A DNA stretch of 64,000 nt from Prorocentrum cordatum (Eukaryota; Sar; Dinophyceae; Prorocentrales; Prorocentraceae). Under the pieces are notes generated by a model. That model made no database searches. It worked only from the letters and a program-made list of their open reading frames with translations, and was not told where the DNA came from. The stretch covers positions 212,501-276,500 of the forward strand of contig CAUYUJ010001348.1 in the NCBI GenBank assembly GCA_963575745.1, written 5' to 3'. Shown one piece after another: positions 31,921 through 43,529 of the stretch. The position numbers and the translations under genes are program-made. Every line of letters begins with the position of its first letter. Positions within the stretch are counted from its first letter, which is position 1.

Positions 31921-32460
31921 ATGATGCTGTGGTTGTGCGAAGTCCTTGGGCTCTTCCTGTTGTCTGTCGCCGTCGCGACACTGCTGCCTCGGCTGCCCTG
32001 CGCCTCCTCTTCCTCCTTCGGCTCACCTGTCCTTCTTCCCCTCGTCCTGTCCTCCTCAGCATCCTTACTTTTCTCTCCTCCTCCTCCCCCTCCCTCCCCC
32101 TCCTCCCCTCCTCCTCCTCCTCCTCCTCCTCCTCCTCCTCCTCCTCCTCCCCTCCTCCTCCCCCTCCTCCTCCTCCCCCCCTCCTCTCCAGCACCTCTGT
32201 TTCCCTCGACGGCTGGACCAACACGACCACCAGCACTACCACCAGCACGACCTCCCTACGACGAGACACGATCACCTTCGCGACCACCACCTAAACGTTG
32301 CGGCCAATACCACGGACACTACGACCACCACCACCACCACGACCACCACCAACACGACAACCACCACTACCATTACGACGAGAAACGACCACCATCACGA
32401 CCACGACTGCCATCACAACGACCACGACCACCACAACCAAGACCGTCACCATGACGACGC
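31921..32460. repeat. (CCT)n and (CAC/GACCAC)n tracts
   Basis: CCT triplets at 32083-32190, opposite in strand bias to the GGA tract 200 bp upstream. ACCACCACGACC-type words follow at 32316-32450. Confidence 0.9.
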
Positions 32461-33539
32461 GACAGCTGCCTCCCATCACCCCCCTGCCTCCCTTCCTTCC
32501 TTCCCTCCTGCCCGCCTTGCCCCGGCCGCCCCTGCTTGCAGCTGTCGTCTCCTCTAGGACATTTGCCATGCTCCCACAGATGCATCTGCTCCGCGATGTG
32601 GGTCCGCATTTCCCCCGGGACAGGCCTTCAAGAGACCTGGCCCAGGCGGCGGTCCAGGCGCGACCCAGGACCTCAACCCCAATGCTCACAGGGGTCCCTC
32701 CGCGTGACGGTGGTTGGCGACCCACTCGACTACTCGATTGCCCCTGGGCAGGGCTGGGAGCGGGGGGAGGGGGAAGGAACGGGGGGGGAGGCAAGCCAGG
32801 CGCGCTCCCACCATCTCTGACATCGTATCCCTCCCACCCATCCCTTCCCATTGCGCATTTGTTTCATCTATCTGCCGACGGGTGGCATACCGGACCTGGA
32901 ACCCTCCAAAAGACCCGATCGCATCATGCGCAATGAGAGAAGGGGAGCTGTGCACAATAGAAGAGGAAAGGAAGGCGGAAGATCAAGAGGATGAGCAGGA
33001 AGAGGATGAGAAAGGAGGAGGACGACGAAGAATAGCTGAAGCAGGAGCACAAGGAGCGGGAGAAGCAGGACCAGGGGAAGGCGGAAGGGGAAATGAACGG
33101 GGCGACAACGACGGGGAAGGACTCGAAACCAGAATTGTGGCCCGCGCGCGGGCGAGATCACCATTCTCGGGCTCCCCACCCACCTCACAAGATTCCAGAA
33201 ATACTTGTATTGAACAAGTATATAATCAATCCATGTGATGGTTTGCAGGTGCGCGGGAGGCAACAGCCACATCTCGCGTTGCGCTGCGAGGGCCGGCGCT
33301 GCCCTCCAAGCAGCCAGCTCGCTGCCAGAATGCGCGCGAGCCGCCGCGTCTGCCAGGGGCGCGCGCATGCTCAGTGCCCCTCGGCTCGTCACCGCTGCCG
33401 CTGCTCCAATGGACGTTCGCAGCAGATCCCGCGCAGCAGGCGGCGAGTGCCGGAGGCACGCGAATGCGACTATTGTTGCGCACGCACCAGAACCCGACGG
33501 CCCAGGGTTGGGTCCGCGCGGGGGCCTGTGCTGTGTCCA
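32461..33539. other. No recognisable gene
   Basis: GC-rich sequence with AGAGGA-rich purine stretches at 32930-33110. No family match. Confidence 0.5.
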
Positions 33540-33861
33540 CGATTGTCGCGCGCGGGGTTCGCGCGGGGCTTGCGTCGGCCTCCGTCGGGATCTCGCGGGT
33601 TTCGCGAGGGCCTTGCGTCGGGTTCCGCCGCTCTCGCGCGTGGGCTCGGCCGAAAATAACGCGAGCCGCACGTGAGAAGCGCGCGAGGCCCGTGCCAACC
33701 CCGCGCGAACATCAAGGATCGCTTTTCTTTATGTTCGGCGATGACGGGCGTCATGGGGGGGGGAGGGCGGGGAGGGTATGACGTAACGACACCCCCCCGC
33801 CGTGTGGCTCCGGCACCGCAGCCGCGCCCGCGTGCACGACGCGACGAGCGACGAGCGACGA

Positions 33862-33908
<47 letters not shown>

Positions 33909-33934
33909 ACCAGCATGAAAGTGGCAATCTGCCC

Positions 33935-34235
33935 CAATGCGCCTGTGTACACCACAATGCTCGCGTGCACCACCACGCGCGTGTACAGCACAGCGCCTGC
34001 ATAAACCGCAACAGCCGTGTGCAACGCACCGCTTGTGTACACCACAGTGCTTGGGAACACTACAGCGCCGGTGTACATGCACCGCAGCAGCCATGTGCAA
34101 CACAGCGCCTGTATACACCAGTGCTTGCGTGCACCGCAGCGCCTATGCACGCCACAGCGCCTGTCTACACCACAGCATCCGCGTGCAACGCAGCGCTGGT
34201 GTACACCACAACGCCTGCGTGCACAGGACAGGTAG
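33935..34235 (+). repeat. 15/30-bp minisatellite, TGTACACCACAGCGCC type
   Basis: Units of the form (T/C)G(T/C)(A/G)(C/T)ACCACAGCGCC repeat about twenty times with substitutions. Confidence 0.85.
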
Positions 34236-34674
34236 AAGGAGCATGTACGTGAGGATCTGCTGCGGACAACGAAACGCCACGCAAGGAAACCTCTGATAAT
34301 CGAATGCGACGTTCTTCCCTCCTCCCCCGTCCTCCACCTCCTCCTCCTCCTCCTCCTCCTCCTCCCTCCTCCTCCCCCTCCTCCTCCCCCTCCTCCTCCT
34401 TACCCCCTGTCGTGCGGCTTGGCGCTACATCGCACGTGCGCATCTCAGCGTGCACCGCAAAATGGTCGATTGAATCGATCAACTTTGTTTTCGGACGGCC
34501 ACTTTAGCTGGAGCCTCCTGGACGCAAATATGAGGAATTCGGGTGATCCGGGCGGACTCGGAAGACTCGTAGATTCAAGCGGCGCTCCTTTGTCTATAAG
34601 GATTCCTTTTTCCATTGATTTCTCTGTAATCCACCAGCGTTCCATTTTGTCACAAGGATTCCTTCTAACATTCT
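34236..34674. other. Centre of the fold-back; CCT tract
   Basis: (CCT)n at 34330-34402. The rest is unmatched. Confidence 0.6.
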
Positions 34675-34970
34675 ATGCACAACACTGGTGTTGTGTTGCA
34701 CACGGTTGTTGTGGTGCACACAGGCGCCGTTGCGTACACAGGCACTGCAATGCACGCAGGCATTGTGGTGTACACTGGTGCTGTGTTGCACACGGCTGCT
34801 GTGGTGTACACAGGCGCTGTGGTGTACACAAGAGCTGTTGTGCCCGCAACCACGGTGGCACAAGCTGGCGCTGAATTGCACGCGGCTGCTGTGGTGTACA
34901 TAGGCGGTGTGGTGTACGCAGGCGCTGTGGTGCACGCGGGCACTGTGATGTATACAGGCGTTGTGGTGCA
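34675..34970 (-). repeat. 15-bp minisatellite in opposite orientation
   Basis: GGCGCTGTGGTGTACAC-type units, the reverse complement of the 33935 array. Confidence 0.85.
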
Positions 34971-35480
34971 GATCGCCACCTACATGGTAATGCTACCCGT
35001 CCTCCGTCATTCCCAAACATCCCCAGACGCCGCCAGCGCGAAACGTGACGTCATCGACCCCCACCCCCCCAGATGATTGCAGTCATCGGCCCAGAATAAA
35101 GAAACAGGCTCCAGCCGCGTCCGCGCGCACGACGACGATGAGCGACGAACGACGAGCCACGAGCGACGACGACGACGACGACGATGTCGACGACGATGAC
35201 GACGACCACGACGACGACGACGACGACTGTACGCGGACACCTACGCGGATCCCAACGCGCACGGCGGCAGTGCCGGGAGCGCACTGGGGGGGGGGAACGT
35301 TACGTCATTAGGGGGGGCCGAGGGCCATGGCGCCCGTCATGCCCCAAACAAAAAAAAACGGGCGCAAGCACGCCCCACGCGAGCCTCCGCAAACCCCGCG
35401 CGAGCCCCCCGCGAACCCTACGCAAGCCCCACGGAGCCAGGAGGAGGAGGAGCGAGCGCCCCTGGAGCGAAGGACCCAGC

Positions 35481-36329
35481 CTCCTCAGTGCCCGCGCGCG
35501 CCCGCCACTCGGCCCGCGGGGGCGCTCAGAGCGGGGGCGGCGCTGGCCGCGGAGGCGACCCCTAGGAGACGCATCTAGGAATCCATGCGGGCTGGCCACT
35601 TCCCCGGCGGAAGCTGAAGGACCGCGTGGTATCAGACATTTTTCTTTGAAACATATGTGGGTTGCAAGGCTCTCGCGCAGAAAATGAGTTCTGATATTAT
35701 ATTTATACAAAGATGTTTCAACAACCGATGCGTTGAGATACGAATTCCTATTTTTTCTAAATACGGGGGCCATATGTTCTTCAATCCGTGAAATACGGGG
35801 TACTTTTTAGATGCGAGTATAGGTTTAGATATGTTTAGATACGGATCAATATGGCGCCCACCGCTGAGAAACATGTCGACCAACAACAGATACGAGGAGG
35901 ACAGGCGATTCCTCCTAGCCCTCGTCGTTTTTGCCGTCGCCGCTCGTCTCCTCACTCCTCGTCGAAACGGCTTCCCACTATCCCCATCCCGTTGTTCATT
36001 GCTTCGACCGATATCATGGATCTTGTTCGCGCTCAGAGCACGGCCAACGCCATTCGGTCCGGCGCAAAGTTGGTGCGAAGACATACGGCGCAGCTCTGTC
36101 ATTCCTTGAAAACATATGCGAATAGACACGTTCTCTGAGAAAAATAGACACGGCCCCACATGCATATACTTGCATGAAAGAATAGATGCGCTTAGATACG
36201 GCGGCGCTCCCGCGCATGCTGGGGGCGCGCGTTTAAATGTAATGGCTATATCGTCGTCGTTGCAGAAAAATAGATGCGATGGTCTTCTCGCCTGCACCTG
36301 GGCGCGATCGCGATCGCATCTACACGCAT
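35481..36329. other. No gene; scattered TAGAT(A/G)CG words
   Basis: 35700-36320 contains many TAGATACG/TAGATGCG and ACATATG words in both orientations. No coding match. Confidence 0.5.
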
Positions 36330-37481
36330 CTATTGTTTTTGAATGCGTATTACAGGGGCGCCGCCGTCGTCGTCGTCCAGCGCGCGCGCGCCTCGAAGTT
36401 GACGTCGAGGTGGCCCGCTGGGTGGCAACCTGGGAAGGCCGCGCCGCCCACTCGCGGCGCGCGGGAGTCGGACGAGGCCGCAGCGAGGTCCATGAAGACG
36501 GGGCCCGACGCCGCGCCGAAGCCGCCCCCGCCCCCAAAGCCGTCCGAGAGCGCCACGACATACTCGGGGTCGCTGCCCCCCCAGCGAATCGTCGTCGAGA
36601 AGCATCTCGTCTCCCGCAGGCTCGTCGCAGAGGTCAACGAGGACGCGTTCAACGGCGCCGCCGTCCGCGAAAACGTCGTCGAGGGTTGGCCAGTCCACGG
36701 CCAGGTCAGCGCCATCGGCCGCGTCGGAGCCCGGGGCCGCCTTCCAGTCGGCAGCGCCCGCGCCAGGAGCACGAGGCACGACGCGCGCCGTAGCGGGCCG
36801 AAGATCAAAAGGATGCGAGCTGGCGCCTGAGGCGTTCCCCTCCCTGGGGGCTTCCCCGGGTGCCATTTCAGCAATGCGAGGCGCGCGCGAGCCCGCGGCG
36901 TTCCCTCGCGCGGGGCCCCCCGCGGGACTTGGCGATCCACGAGGCCCAGGGCCCCCGGGGAGGACAGCGCGAGGTCGGATAACAGCGGGCCCATCATCAA
37001 GGGCGGAAGGGACGCTGCCAGAATAACCCGCAGCCGAAGGAAGCACCGCCGCCGTCGCGACGCTCAGGAAGTAGGGCACCGGAGCAGCAGGCGGCATGGG
37101 CGGCACAGGGTGCGACAAAGCATGCCAGCGAGGAACCTCCGCGCCAGCGCCAGGTGGCGGCTGACCAGAGGAGCTCGCCGAAGGCCGCGAGGGCGTAGTC
37201 CTGCACGCACCGGCCGAGGAGCGCATGACGCCACCGCCGGGGCGGAGGGGTCTCGGCCCGAAGTGGCAGAGGAACTCATCATCCGACATCGCGTCGCCCT
37301 CGTCGAACTCGGGCCAATTGCGAAGCCAATTTCCACGCACCACGACCGCCCGCAACAATAGCTTGTCGCAGAAAGGGTTAGGGGCATGGTCGTGCCAGAC
37401 GACGCTGCTACTCCGCGGCAAGAAGGAGCGCGGCGCAGCTCGCAGGCGCCGCGGCACGGTGAGTTCCAAAAGCAGAAACAA
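36330..37481 (-). other. Unrecognised open frame of 383 codons
   Basis: The frame begins without a clear ATG. The first good ATG reads MSDDEFLCHFGPRPLRPGGG (near 37287), preceded in frame by RGNWLRNWPEFDEGDA. It is Pro/Gly/Ala-rich, then acidic (DWPTLDDVFADGG; LVDLCDEPAGDEMLLDDDSL). Just after this the sensible reading appears to switch to the frame DPEYVVALSDGFGGGGGFGA, near 36590, so a frameshift is likely. No family was recognised. The amino-acid texture looks coding rather than repeat-driven. It could be a decayed element ORF or part of a host gene. Confidence 0.4.
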
Positions 37482-38440
37482 CTTCCTGGTGGTGGCGTAT
37501 CAGAATCGCTCCTCTTGGTAACCAGAACTGTATACACCGCCACCGCGCGTGCTTTGATGCATTCTGTTTCGGTCCTTCAGAGAGAGGGGGCAGCCCGGTC
37601 GCCGTTGGCGGCGGAAAAGGGGCTGCGGGTTTTTTCACCAAAACAAAACTGCACCATATCGTATCGTGGATTACTCTCAATCTCGGTGGTGGTAGTCATA
37701 TACTGTGCTCGGAACAGCCCCCGCCTTGATTCGCGGCGGTGCCCATCGCCTCGGTGACCTGGCCGGAGGGGGACACGCGGCCGTCGGGGTGAAACGGGGC
37801 CGCGGGCCCTTCATCGGGAGGGGGCCCTTCGGGCGATGAAGGTGATGGCATGGGGCGCAGCGAGCGAAGTTGAGGCGCCAGCGGGTCGCCAGTCGAAGAC
37901 TCACGCGCGCCTCGGCGGGCCCCGTGACCAGGGGCAAGGGCCCGGGGCGCGCAGGGCGAGGCAATCAGCCTCCAGGTGCCGACGAGCTGAACCCAGCGGG
38001 CGAACTTGACGCGCCAGTCGAACGGGATCCGCGAGGGGTCGGGGCGCCGCTCCAGCATTCTGAAGCGAACCAGAGCACGCGGCCGCGCCGCTCGACGAGC
38101 TAAAGCAGAACGAGGAAGAGAAGCTCGCAATTGCTTGCGAAGGCGCCCACGTGGGATCGCAATCGCAAGCCAGGCCGCGACGCATGTCTCTTCAGCAGCT
38201 TGACGAAGACGGGGCGCGGCCACAGTTGGAAGTCGTCCTCGGGGCGGCCGTAGTAGATCGATGGGGCCAGGCTTTGGCCCACTGCGTAGCCCTGTTGGTC
38301 AGCTCTCGCCGTCGCCGCTCAGCGCGTTGGAGATCAAGACGGGGGGGGGGGGGCGCCGCTGCGAGAGGCGCGCGCGGTGGAGGGGCGCTAAGACGATGGC
38401 CCCGCGGGGGCGAGATGGCCGACAGGAGCACGATCACCTA
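37482..38440 (-). other. Possible coding debris, unrecognised
   Basis: The minus-strand frame at 38282 reads MGQSLAPSIYYGRPEDDFQL, then WPRPVFVKLLKRHASRPGLR. A neighbouring frame continues IPFDWRVKFARWVQLVGTWR. These look like protein sequence broken by frameshifts, and they point the same way as the frame at 36330-37481. No family is assigned. Confidence 0.35.
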
Positions 38441-39049
38441 GCTTAGGCGTGGCTGGCGAAAGCTTCCGTCTGTGTCTACCAGCCAACCGGAGCGGGAGAA
38501 TGACGGAGTAGACGTCGGCGCGGGTGGTGATGGGAAGCTGGTTCAATGGCTCTGCCTGGTCTGAACAGTCAGGCAGCAACCTCCGTCGCCCTGGGCGCGG
38601 CGGGGGCGGCGAGCCAGGGCGGGCCGCGGGGGCGCGGGGAGCGCCCGTCCATCGCCCGCCCCCCCCCCCAACCCCCCGCCGCATCCGCTGGCTGGCGCGA
38701 GCAGCGGCCGCCCTGCCCACCCGCCCCTCGGACCCGAACCGAGGTCTGCACCGAGCCTCGCGTGGCCCTGAATTCCGTCGGCGTCGCGCGGGTGGCCAGC
38801 GCCGTGGGAAGTAGTCAGGGCCGCTGGCTAGGGAAGGGCAGGCGGGGGCTGACTGCGGGGAGCGTCGCCGTCGTCGGTCGCAGCGGGGGGGGGGGTCGCG
38901 CGTCGTCGCGGAGACGTCCGCGGGAGCGCTCTCCGCGCCCGAGCCGAAGTCACCGTCAGGGACGTTGCCGGCCAGGTCGAAGGCGCCCGCGACGACGCAG
39001 AGCGAAGGGCGCGATGGCGAGGGCGAGGCCGAAGAGGACGCCCTGGGCG
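38441..39049. other. No recognisable gene
   Basis: Very GC-rich spacer; frames on both strands are low-complexity Arg/Pro/Gly. Confidence 0.5.
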
Positions 39050-40290
39050 ACGAAGAACAAAAGGACGAATACGTCGAACTGGAAGTCGATGAGAGGACCT
39101 TCGGGAAGGGCATGCGACGCGGGCGCGGCCGCCGAGCGCGAGCAATCGGCGAGGCAAGCGCCTCCGATGTCGCACCAAGTATAGCCGTCCGAATAGCAGC
39201 GCGCACGTGGGATCTGACCAGCGAGAGCGACCGCGGAGAGCCCAGTGCAGCGCGAGATGCGGGCGCGCAGGCCCAACAGAAGATCACGATGACAAAGACG
39301 ACGCGGTCCAGCTCGACGACGCTGCCATGGAGGCCCAGGCGCCCCAGCGGCGTGCGCGGCCTGGCATGGCCAAACTCTTGCTCGAGGATCTGGCGGAACG
39401 GGTCGCAGGCGAGGTAGCGCTTGAGCTTGTCGGGGGCACCTCAACCGCCCAGGCGGCAAAGCAACCGCCCGCGTGGCTGAATAATGCGGTGCGATGTCGC
39501 CCATTCGCTCGCACTGGCCCTGACGAGCGCGAAGGCCCAAACCATGGGTCAGCCGCGAAAGTAAGCGAGGATGTGGCCCCATCGTTCATGTGGCACCAGA
39601 GAACGGCCATGCTCCATCGCGGCTGGAAGCGCGACCGCCAGGCGCTTGGCAAAGCAGCCCCAGAGGGGCTGATGAAGCATCTCAAGGCGAACAGCAGCCG
39701 AGAGCGATCGCTGAAGACCGCGCCCAGAGGCTGCGACGGCCGCGCAGAGAATGCCTTTCCTGCACTCGGCAAAGCGCGTGGAAGTGCATGCTGCGGTAGC
39801 CCTGCGGAGTGTCTCGACAGAGGCCGCGGGTCCCGACGAGGAAGGATAAGGCGAAAACGAGGCCGCCTGGAGGAGAGAGCGCAAACCACCAAGCCGTTCG
39901 CGCTGCCGAAAAAAAATCTCGAATACGAGCGCGCGCTGGCAGTGCGCGACGAGCAGCGCGGGCCAGAGCCCCCGCGCGGAGCGCCAACCAGAGCGCCAGC
40001 CAAGGCAGAATCGAGGGCCCGCCCGCAACGCGAAACGGCAGCCAGGCGGACATGTTGAAGACGCCGAGGGGGCCCTGAAAGAGTGCGAGAGGGTGGCGAG
40101 CTCATCGCGCAGCAGCCGCCGCGGCACCATGCGGAACTGGGCGACGCACGAGAGAACGGGAGTAATCCCCATGGCGCAAGTGATGGCTAGCCGAGGGACT
40201 GCCGGCGAGCTGGGGCGGAGCGTAGCTTGACCTTCAAGCTGGCCACCGCCTGCAGCTGGGCGCAGGCCTGGGCCGGGGTCGACCAGTTTG

Positions 40291-41211
40291 CTAACCACCT
40301 GCGTGGAGGAAAAGACCACGGCCGTGATCGCGAGGGCGTTCTTGACGGCACTGACCACCTAAGGCGAGAACTCGGCGGAGAGGGGGGCGAGCTTGCGCTC
40401 GCGGGGCTCGAGGGGGGGCGTCGCAACTGCGGCCGCGACGTGCATGGCATCCGCCAGGATGCAGAGAGAGCGAAGGAATCGAACCGCGCGACCAATATCG
40501 CCAGCGCAAATTCCCGCGGTGCCAAGACGCGGCCGGCGCCTCCAATCGGCTCTGCAGGTTGAAGAAGCAGGCCGTGGCCGCCGCGTAGACGGACCCGCTG
40601 AGCGAGCAGCCCTGAGCGCGGCCCGCAGAGACCCACCACGCGCGCGCGCGGGGGCGCCGTTGACGAGAATGAAGCGCAGCTGATCCAGCGCAGAGACGAA
40701 GGCAAAATGGAGCCCCATTTGCACGAACATCACGCGCGTGAGCTCTTGGGGGAGACTCGGGAAGGCCGCGCCGAAGTCCAGGGCTGCGAGCGCAGGCGAA
40801 ATCCTGGCGAGCCGACGGAAGGTTCGAATAGACGCGAGAGGCCGCGTCGAGCTCGAGGATGTCGGCGCCGCAGTTGCGCGAAAAGATGAAACCTCGCTGC
40901 GAGCGCGGCGCCCGGTCGACGAGCAGCTTGGCCAGCTGCATGTTGATCGTCGCGCTGATCTGCTTGATATCGGCGCTTCTCAGACCCGATGCGCGACCCG
41001 AGACCGCAGCGCGGCGGCGCCCGGCCGCGATGGGGCCCTCGACCCCGGCGCCCTTGGGCAGCCGCGCCTGCAGAGTAATATCGGAGCTGCTGAAGGGGGC
41101 CTGACCGCGCATGGCCCGCATCAGCGCCCCCGAAAGCACGGCGGGGCCAGCCGCCAAGGCAGCCCAAGCAGAGCGCGGGGCGGAGTCAAGGCCAGGTTCA
41201 GAGCAGCGCAT
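40291..41211 (-). pseudogene. LINE reverse transcriptase (decayed)
   Basis: RT blocks occur in alternating frames. SQRGFIFSRNCGADILELDA lies near 40840-40900, in the 41211-40291 frame. Motif A is ALAALDFGAAFPSLPQELTR at 40737-40796, in a second frame, followed by MFVQMGLHFAFVSALDQLRF. Motif B is AQGCSLSGSVYA near 40600, back in the first frame. Motif C is CAGDIGRA near 40490, in the second frame, where the family has CADD(I/V). One catalytic Asp has therefore become Gly. Three or more frameshifts fall within 500 bp. Confidence 0.72.
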
Positions 41212-42039
41212 CCTGGAGGCGAGCTGCCGCAGAAGCCTCGAGGATGGCGGCGGGACCTCGGCGAAATCGGGCCTGGGGGCGCGCTGCGCAATGCGGGCCT
41301 GGGCGGCGTCTCCGTCGATGGAGAGGTCGCGAAGAGGGGGGGCCAGTGCTCAATCAGCCTCTCTATCACAGCCTCATCGGTTGCGATATCGCACCGCGAA
41401 GAACGAGGCGGCGGTCCAGCGGGGGCCACATCGCAGACTTGCGCTCGATACCAGACAGCGGGTTCCTTGAGAATCGCGGTGCGCGAGGCCGAAGCAGCCT
41501 CGACTTGGGCTTTCTGAGCATCGGAACGACGGATTTGAACACCCGCGTACCATCGCTGGGAAGAAATGGCGTGCTGCAGCTCGACAGCGCGCTCCGCGAT
41601 TATGAGGGAGTCGTGGGCCGTGCGATGAGAGGGACGAAGCTCGCTGGCAAGCCCGACGTCGTTGCGCCACCCTGCGCGAGCAATTTGCCTGGCAATCAGG
41701 AGCAGCGCAGTGGCGCGATAAAAGCCTTGTCACGGACCTCCCTGGCTACCTCTAATTTCACCCACTTGTGGAGCTCCACCTGCCCAGGCGGCGACAGCGA
41801 CACGTGGTCAAGCTGGGGGGGGGGCGTCATGCTGCAGCTACTCGAAGTGAGTAGATTCGAAAATGTGGCGCGGGATCCTCTAAACACCACGGGGCTTAGG
41901 GTGCCGCTGAATGAGCTTCACTTCGTGCGCTGCGCGGTCGCTGATGAACTTGCCGGAACGAACCTCAGGCGCGCCAGTGACCGTGGGTTCCGCGGTGAGC
42001 TGCGCGAGGACCCAGCCAGGCCAGCCAACCCACAGACGG

Positions 42040-42747
42040 TTAATAATCGACACGGAATTGGAGTGCCTGTCGAAGTGCGTCGGCTCCTCGGGCGTGGTTC
42101 CCGCGAAGTGGCGGAGGGCGTGCAGCCAGCGTGACGCATGAGCGTGCTGTCCTTGCCCTCAGAAAGAGGTCGACCAGGCTGGTGAAGCAGAAGGGGGGCA
42201 CGAAGAAAAAAATGAAGTCGCCGTGTACCACAACGAGCATGCGGAATGGATCGCAGTGAGCAGCTGGAAAATCCAACTCCAAGGAAGCAAAGACCCGCCG
42301 CAGCTGCTTGTTGGTGAGGCCGTACTTGTATACATGAATCAAAACCGTCTCGTCCAAACGAAGGGCTACTCTTAGCACGCGCCCAAGGACAAGAGCAGGA
42401 GGCTGAACAACAGCCTAACACCCCGCAACAAGAATAGTCGCAACGCCACCCTTGATTCCAGATCTCTCGCAGTAGCTGGCATCAGTGCGATACCCGGGCG
42501 AAGCCCTGGTCAGGAAGACTTGGAGTTGAGCTTGGTCCTGGCGCAGCTTCTGCAAGCAGACGGTGCCCTTCATGAAATCGAGCCTCTTGGTGTAGCCCAG
42601 CTTGACCCTGCCGTGCGTCCCCGGGTACTGGAGCAGCGCCCTGGTGATCCACGAAGTGAATGCTACAGATGGCGAACCTAGCATGGGTCCGTGGAGCAAC
42701 AAAGCGAACGGGTCAAAGGCTCCACTCGGCCGTCTCTGGCGCAGCAA
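42040..42747 (-). pseudogene. LINE endonuclease pieces (decayed)
   Basis: Two frames, 42747-42415 and 42378-42040, give the body of an APE-type endonuclease. The first has RSGIKGGVATIL, corresponding to the GGVAI strand. The second reads RVALRLDETVLIHVYKYGL, NKQLRRVFASLELD and VVVHGDFIFF, where the usual motif is GDFN; the Asn needed for DNA nicking is Ile here. The frameshift lies near 42400. The enzyme would cut target DNA to prime reverse transcription, and this copy should be inactive. Confidence 0.6.
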
Positions 42748-42870
42748 CGGTGGCCTTTGCTGCAGCGCCGACTGCAGTTTGTCGAGGCCGAACTTGACGA
42801 TAACGTTGTCGGCTCAAGAGAGCTCGGACGCGACATTGCCAAGATGCGGGGAACTGCGGAGGACGGGATC

Positions 42871-43480
42871 TCACCCCGCCATGAGGTAGCCGCGGTCGCG
42901 GTCAGAGAACCACCTCTTGCTGTCGTCGACGTCGCGAAGGCGTCCCTGAGTTTGCGCACCTTGATCTCCATCTTCACTTGACGGGGACGCGGAGCCGTCG
43001 GCGCAGACCACCTCGAAGCGCCGCCCCTTACCTGGGGCCAGCCGCTGGGCGCCGACGACCTTGGCAGCGCGACGGGCGGCAGGCGCAGCAGCACCTGCGA
43101 ATTGGATCGCGAGGTGTTTGCTGTAATGGATTGGGGGCAACATGTCGAAGCAATCGGCTTGCACTCCGGCAGAGACGATCCAGTCAGACAACACCTGCTT
43201 GACCGCGTCGAGGTCGGCGAGGTTCCTGGAGACCACCCGAATGATGGTGGCATCCACGTCGCGCTCGAAGCCAGCAGCGGAGGAAAGAGGTTGCTTTGGT
43301 TGGGTGTTCGCCAAGGCAAGCGCACTGCGGAGTTCTTGGATCTGTTCGCGCCGTGCATTGAGGGAGGTGTCGTGCTCGGCGCCCTTGGAGTCGATGGAGC
43401 GAAGGTTGACGGTCTGGCCGTCGATCTGCTCCTGGAAACGCCTCGCGAAGGAGGAGGAGGAGGAAGAGGAGGAGGAAGAG
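42871..43480 (-). pseudogene. LINE N-terminal region (decayed)
   Basis: The frame starts after the lysine-codon purine tract with RRFQEQIDGQTVNLRSIDSK and a predicted helix REQIQELRSALALANTQ. It continues VDATIIRVVSRNLADLDAVK and HLAIQFAGAAAPAARRAAKV. After ADGS the sensible reading moves to another frame (RQVKMEIKVRKLRDAF) and then back (VDDSKRWFSDRDRGYLMAG). This layout resembles the region preceding the endonuclease in LINE proteins known from dinoflagellates; that resemblance is from memory of the family, not a search. Confidence 0.55.
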
Positions 43481-43529
43481 GAGGAGAAGAAAAAGAAGAA
43501 GAATAAGAAGAAGAAAAAGAAGGGAACCC
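43437..43529. repeat. GGA/GAAGAA polypurine tract
   Basis: GAGGAG then AAGAAGAAG, at the 5' side of the decayed LINE. Confidence 0.9.

Larger units (their letters stand above)
33540..35480. repeat. Mosaic of inverted repeats (fold-back region)
   Basis: Matching inverted segments flank a centre near 34460. ATGACGTAACG with GACGGGCGTCATGG (33738-33788) faces CGTTACGTCAT with CCATGGCGCCCGTCAT (35298-35342). GCATGAAAGTGGCAATCTGC faces GCAGATCGCCACCTACATGG, and two minisatellite arrays face each other. A GACGAGCGACGAGCG plus (ACG)n block (33838-33906 and 35130-35228) is instead in direct orientation, so the palindrome is not simple. Confidence 0.65.
39050..43520 (-). mobile_element. Heavily frameshifted LINE retrotransposon
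   Basis: Minus-strand fragments appear in LINE order: N-terminal coiled and RNA-binding-like region (43480-42870), endonuclease pieces (42747-42040), linker with VIERLIEHWPPLFA (near 41370), RT (41211-40400), and thumb and C-terminal part (40200-39050). In the thumb, PVLSCVAQFRMVPRRLLRDE marks the connection. At least six frame switches are needed, so this is an old copy. A GGA tract (43437-43482, then GAAGAA) lies at its 5' side. Its orientation is opposite to the better preserved LINE at 45.3 kb. Confidence 0.75.

Noticed and set aside
31165-32454. 429-codon plus-strand frame
   Set aside because: Antisense to the reverse-transcriptase pseudogene, then GGA and CCT tracts.
34628-34660. Second spliced-leader relic (TTCCATTTTGTCACAAGG)
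   Set aside because: Only CCATTTTG and CAAG are shared with DinoSL; too short to be more than chance.
41244-42134. 296-codon plus-strand frame
   Set aside because: Antisense to the decayed LINE, whose minus-strand motifs are clear.
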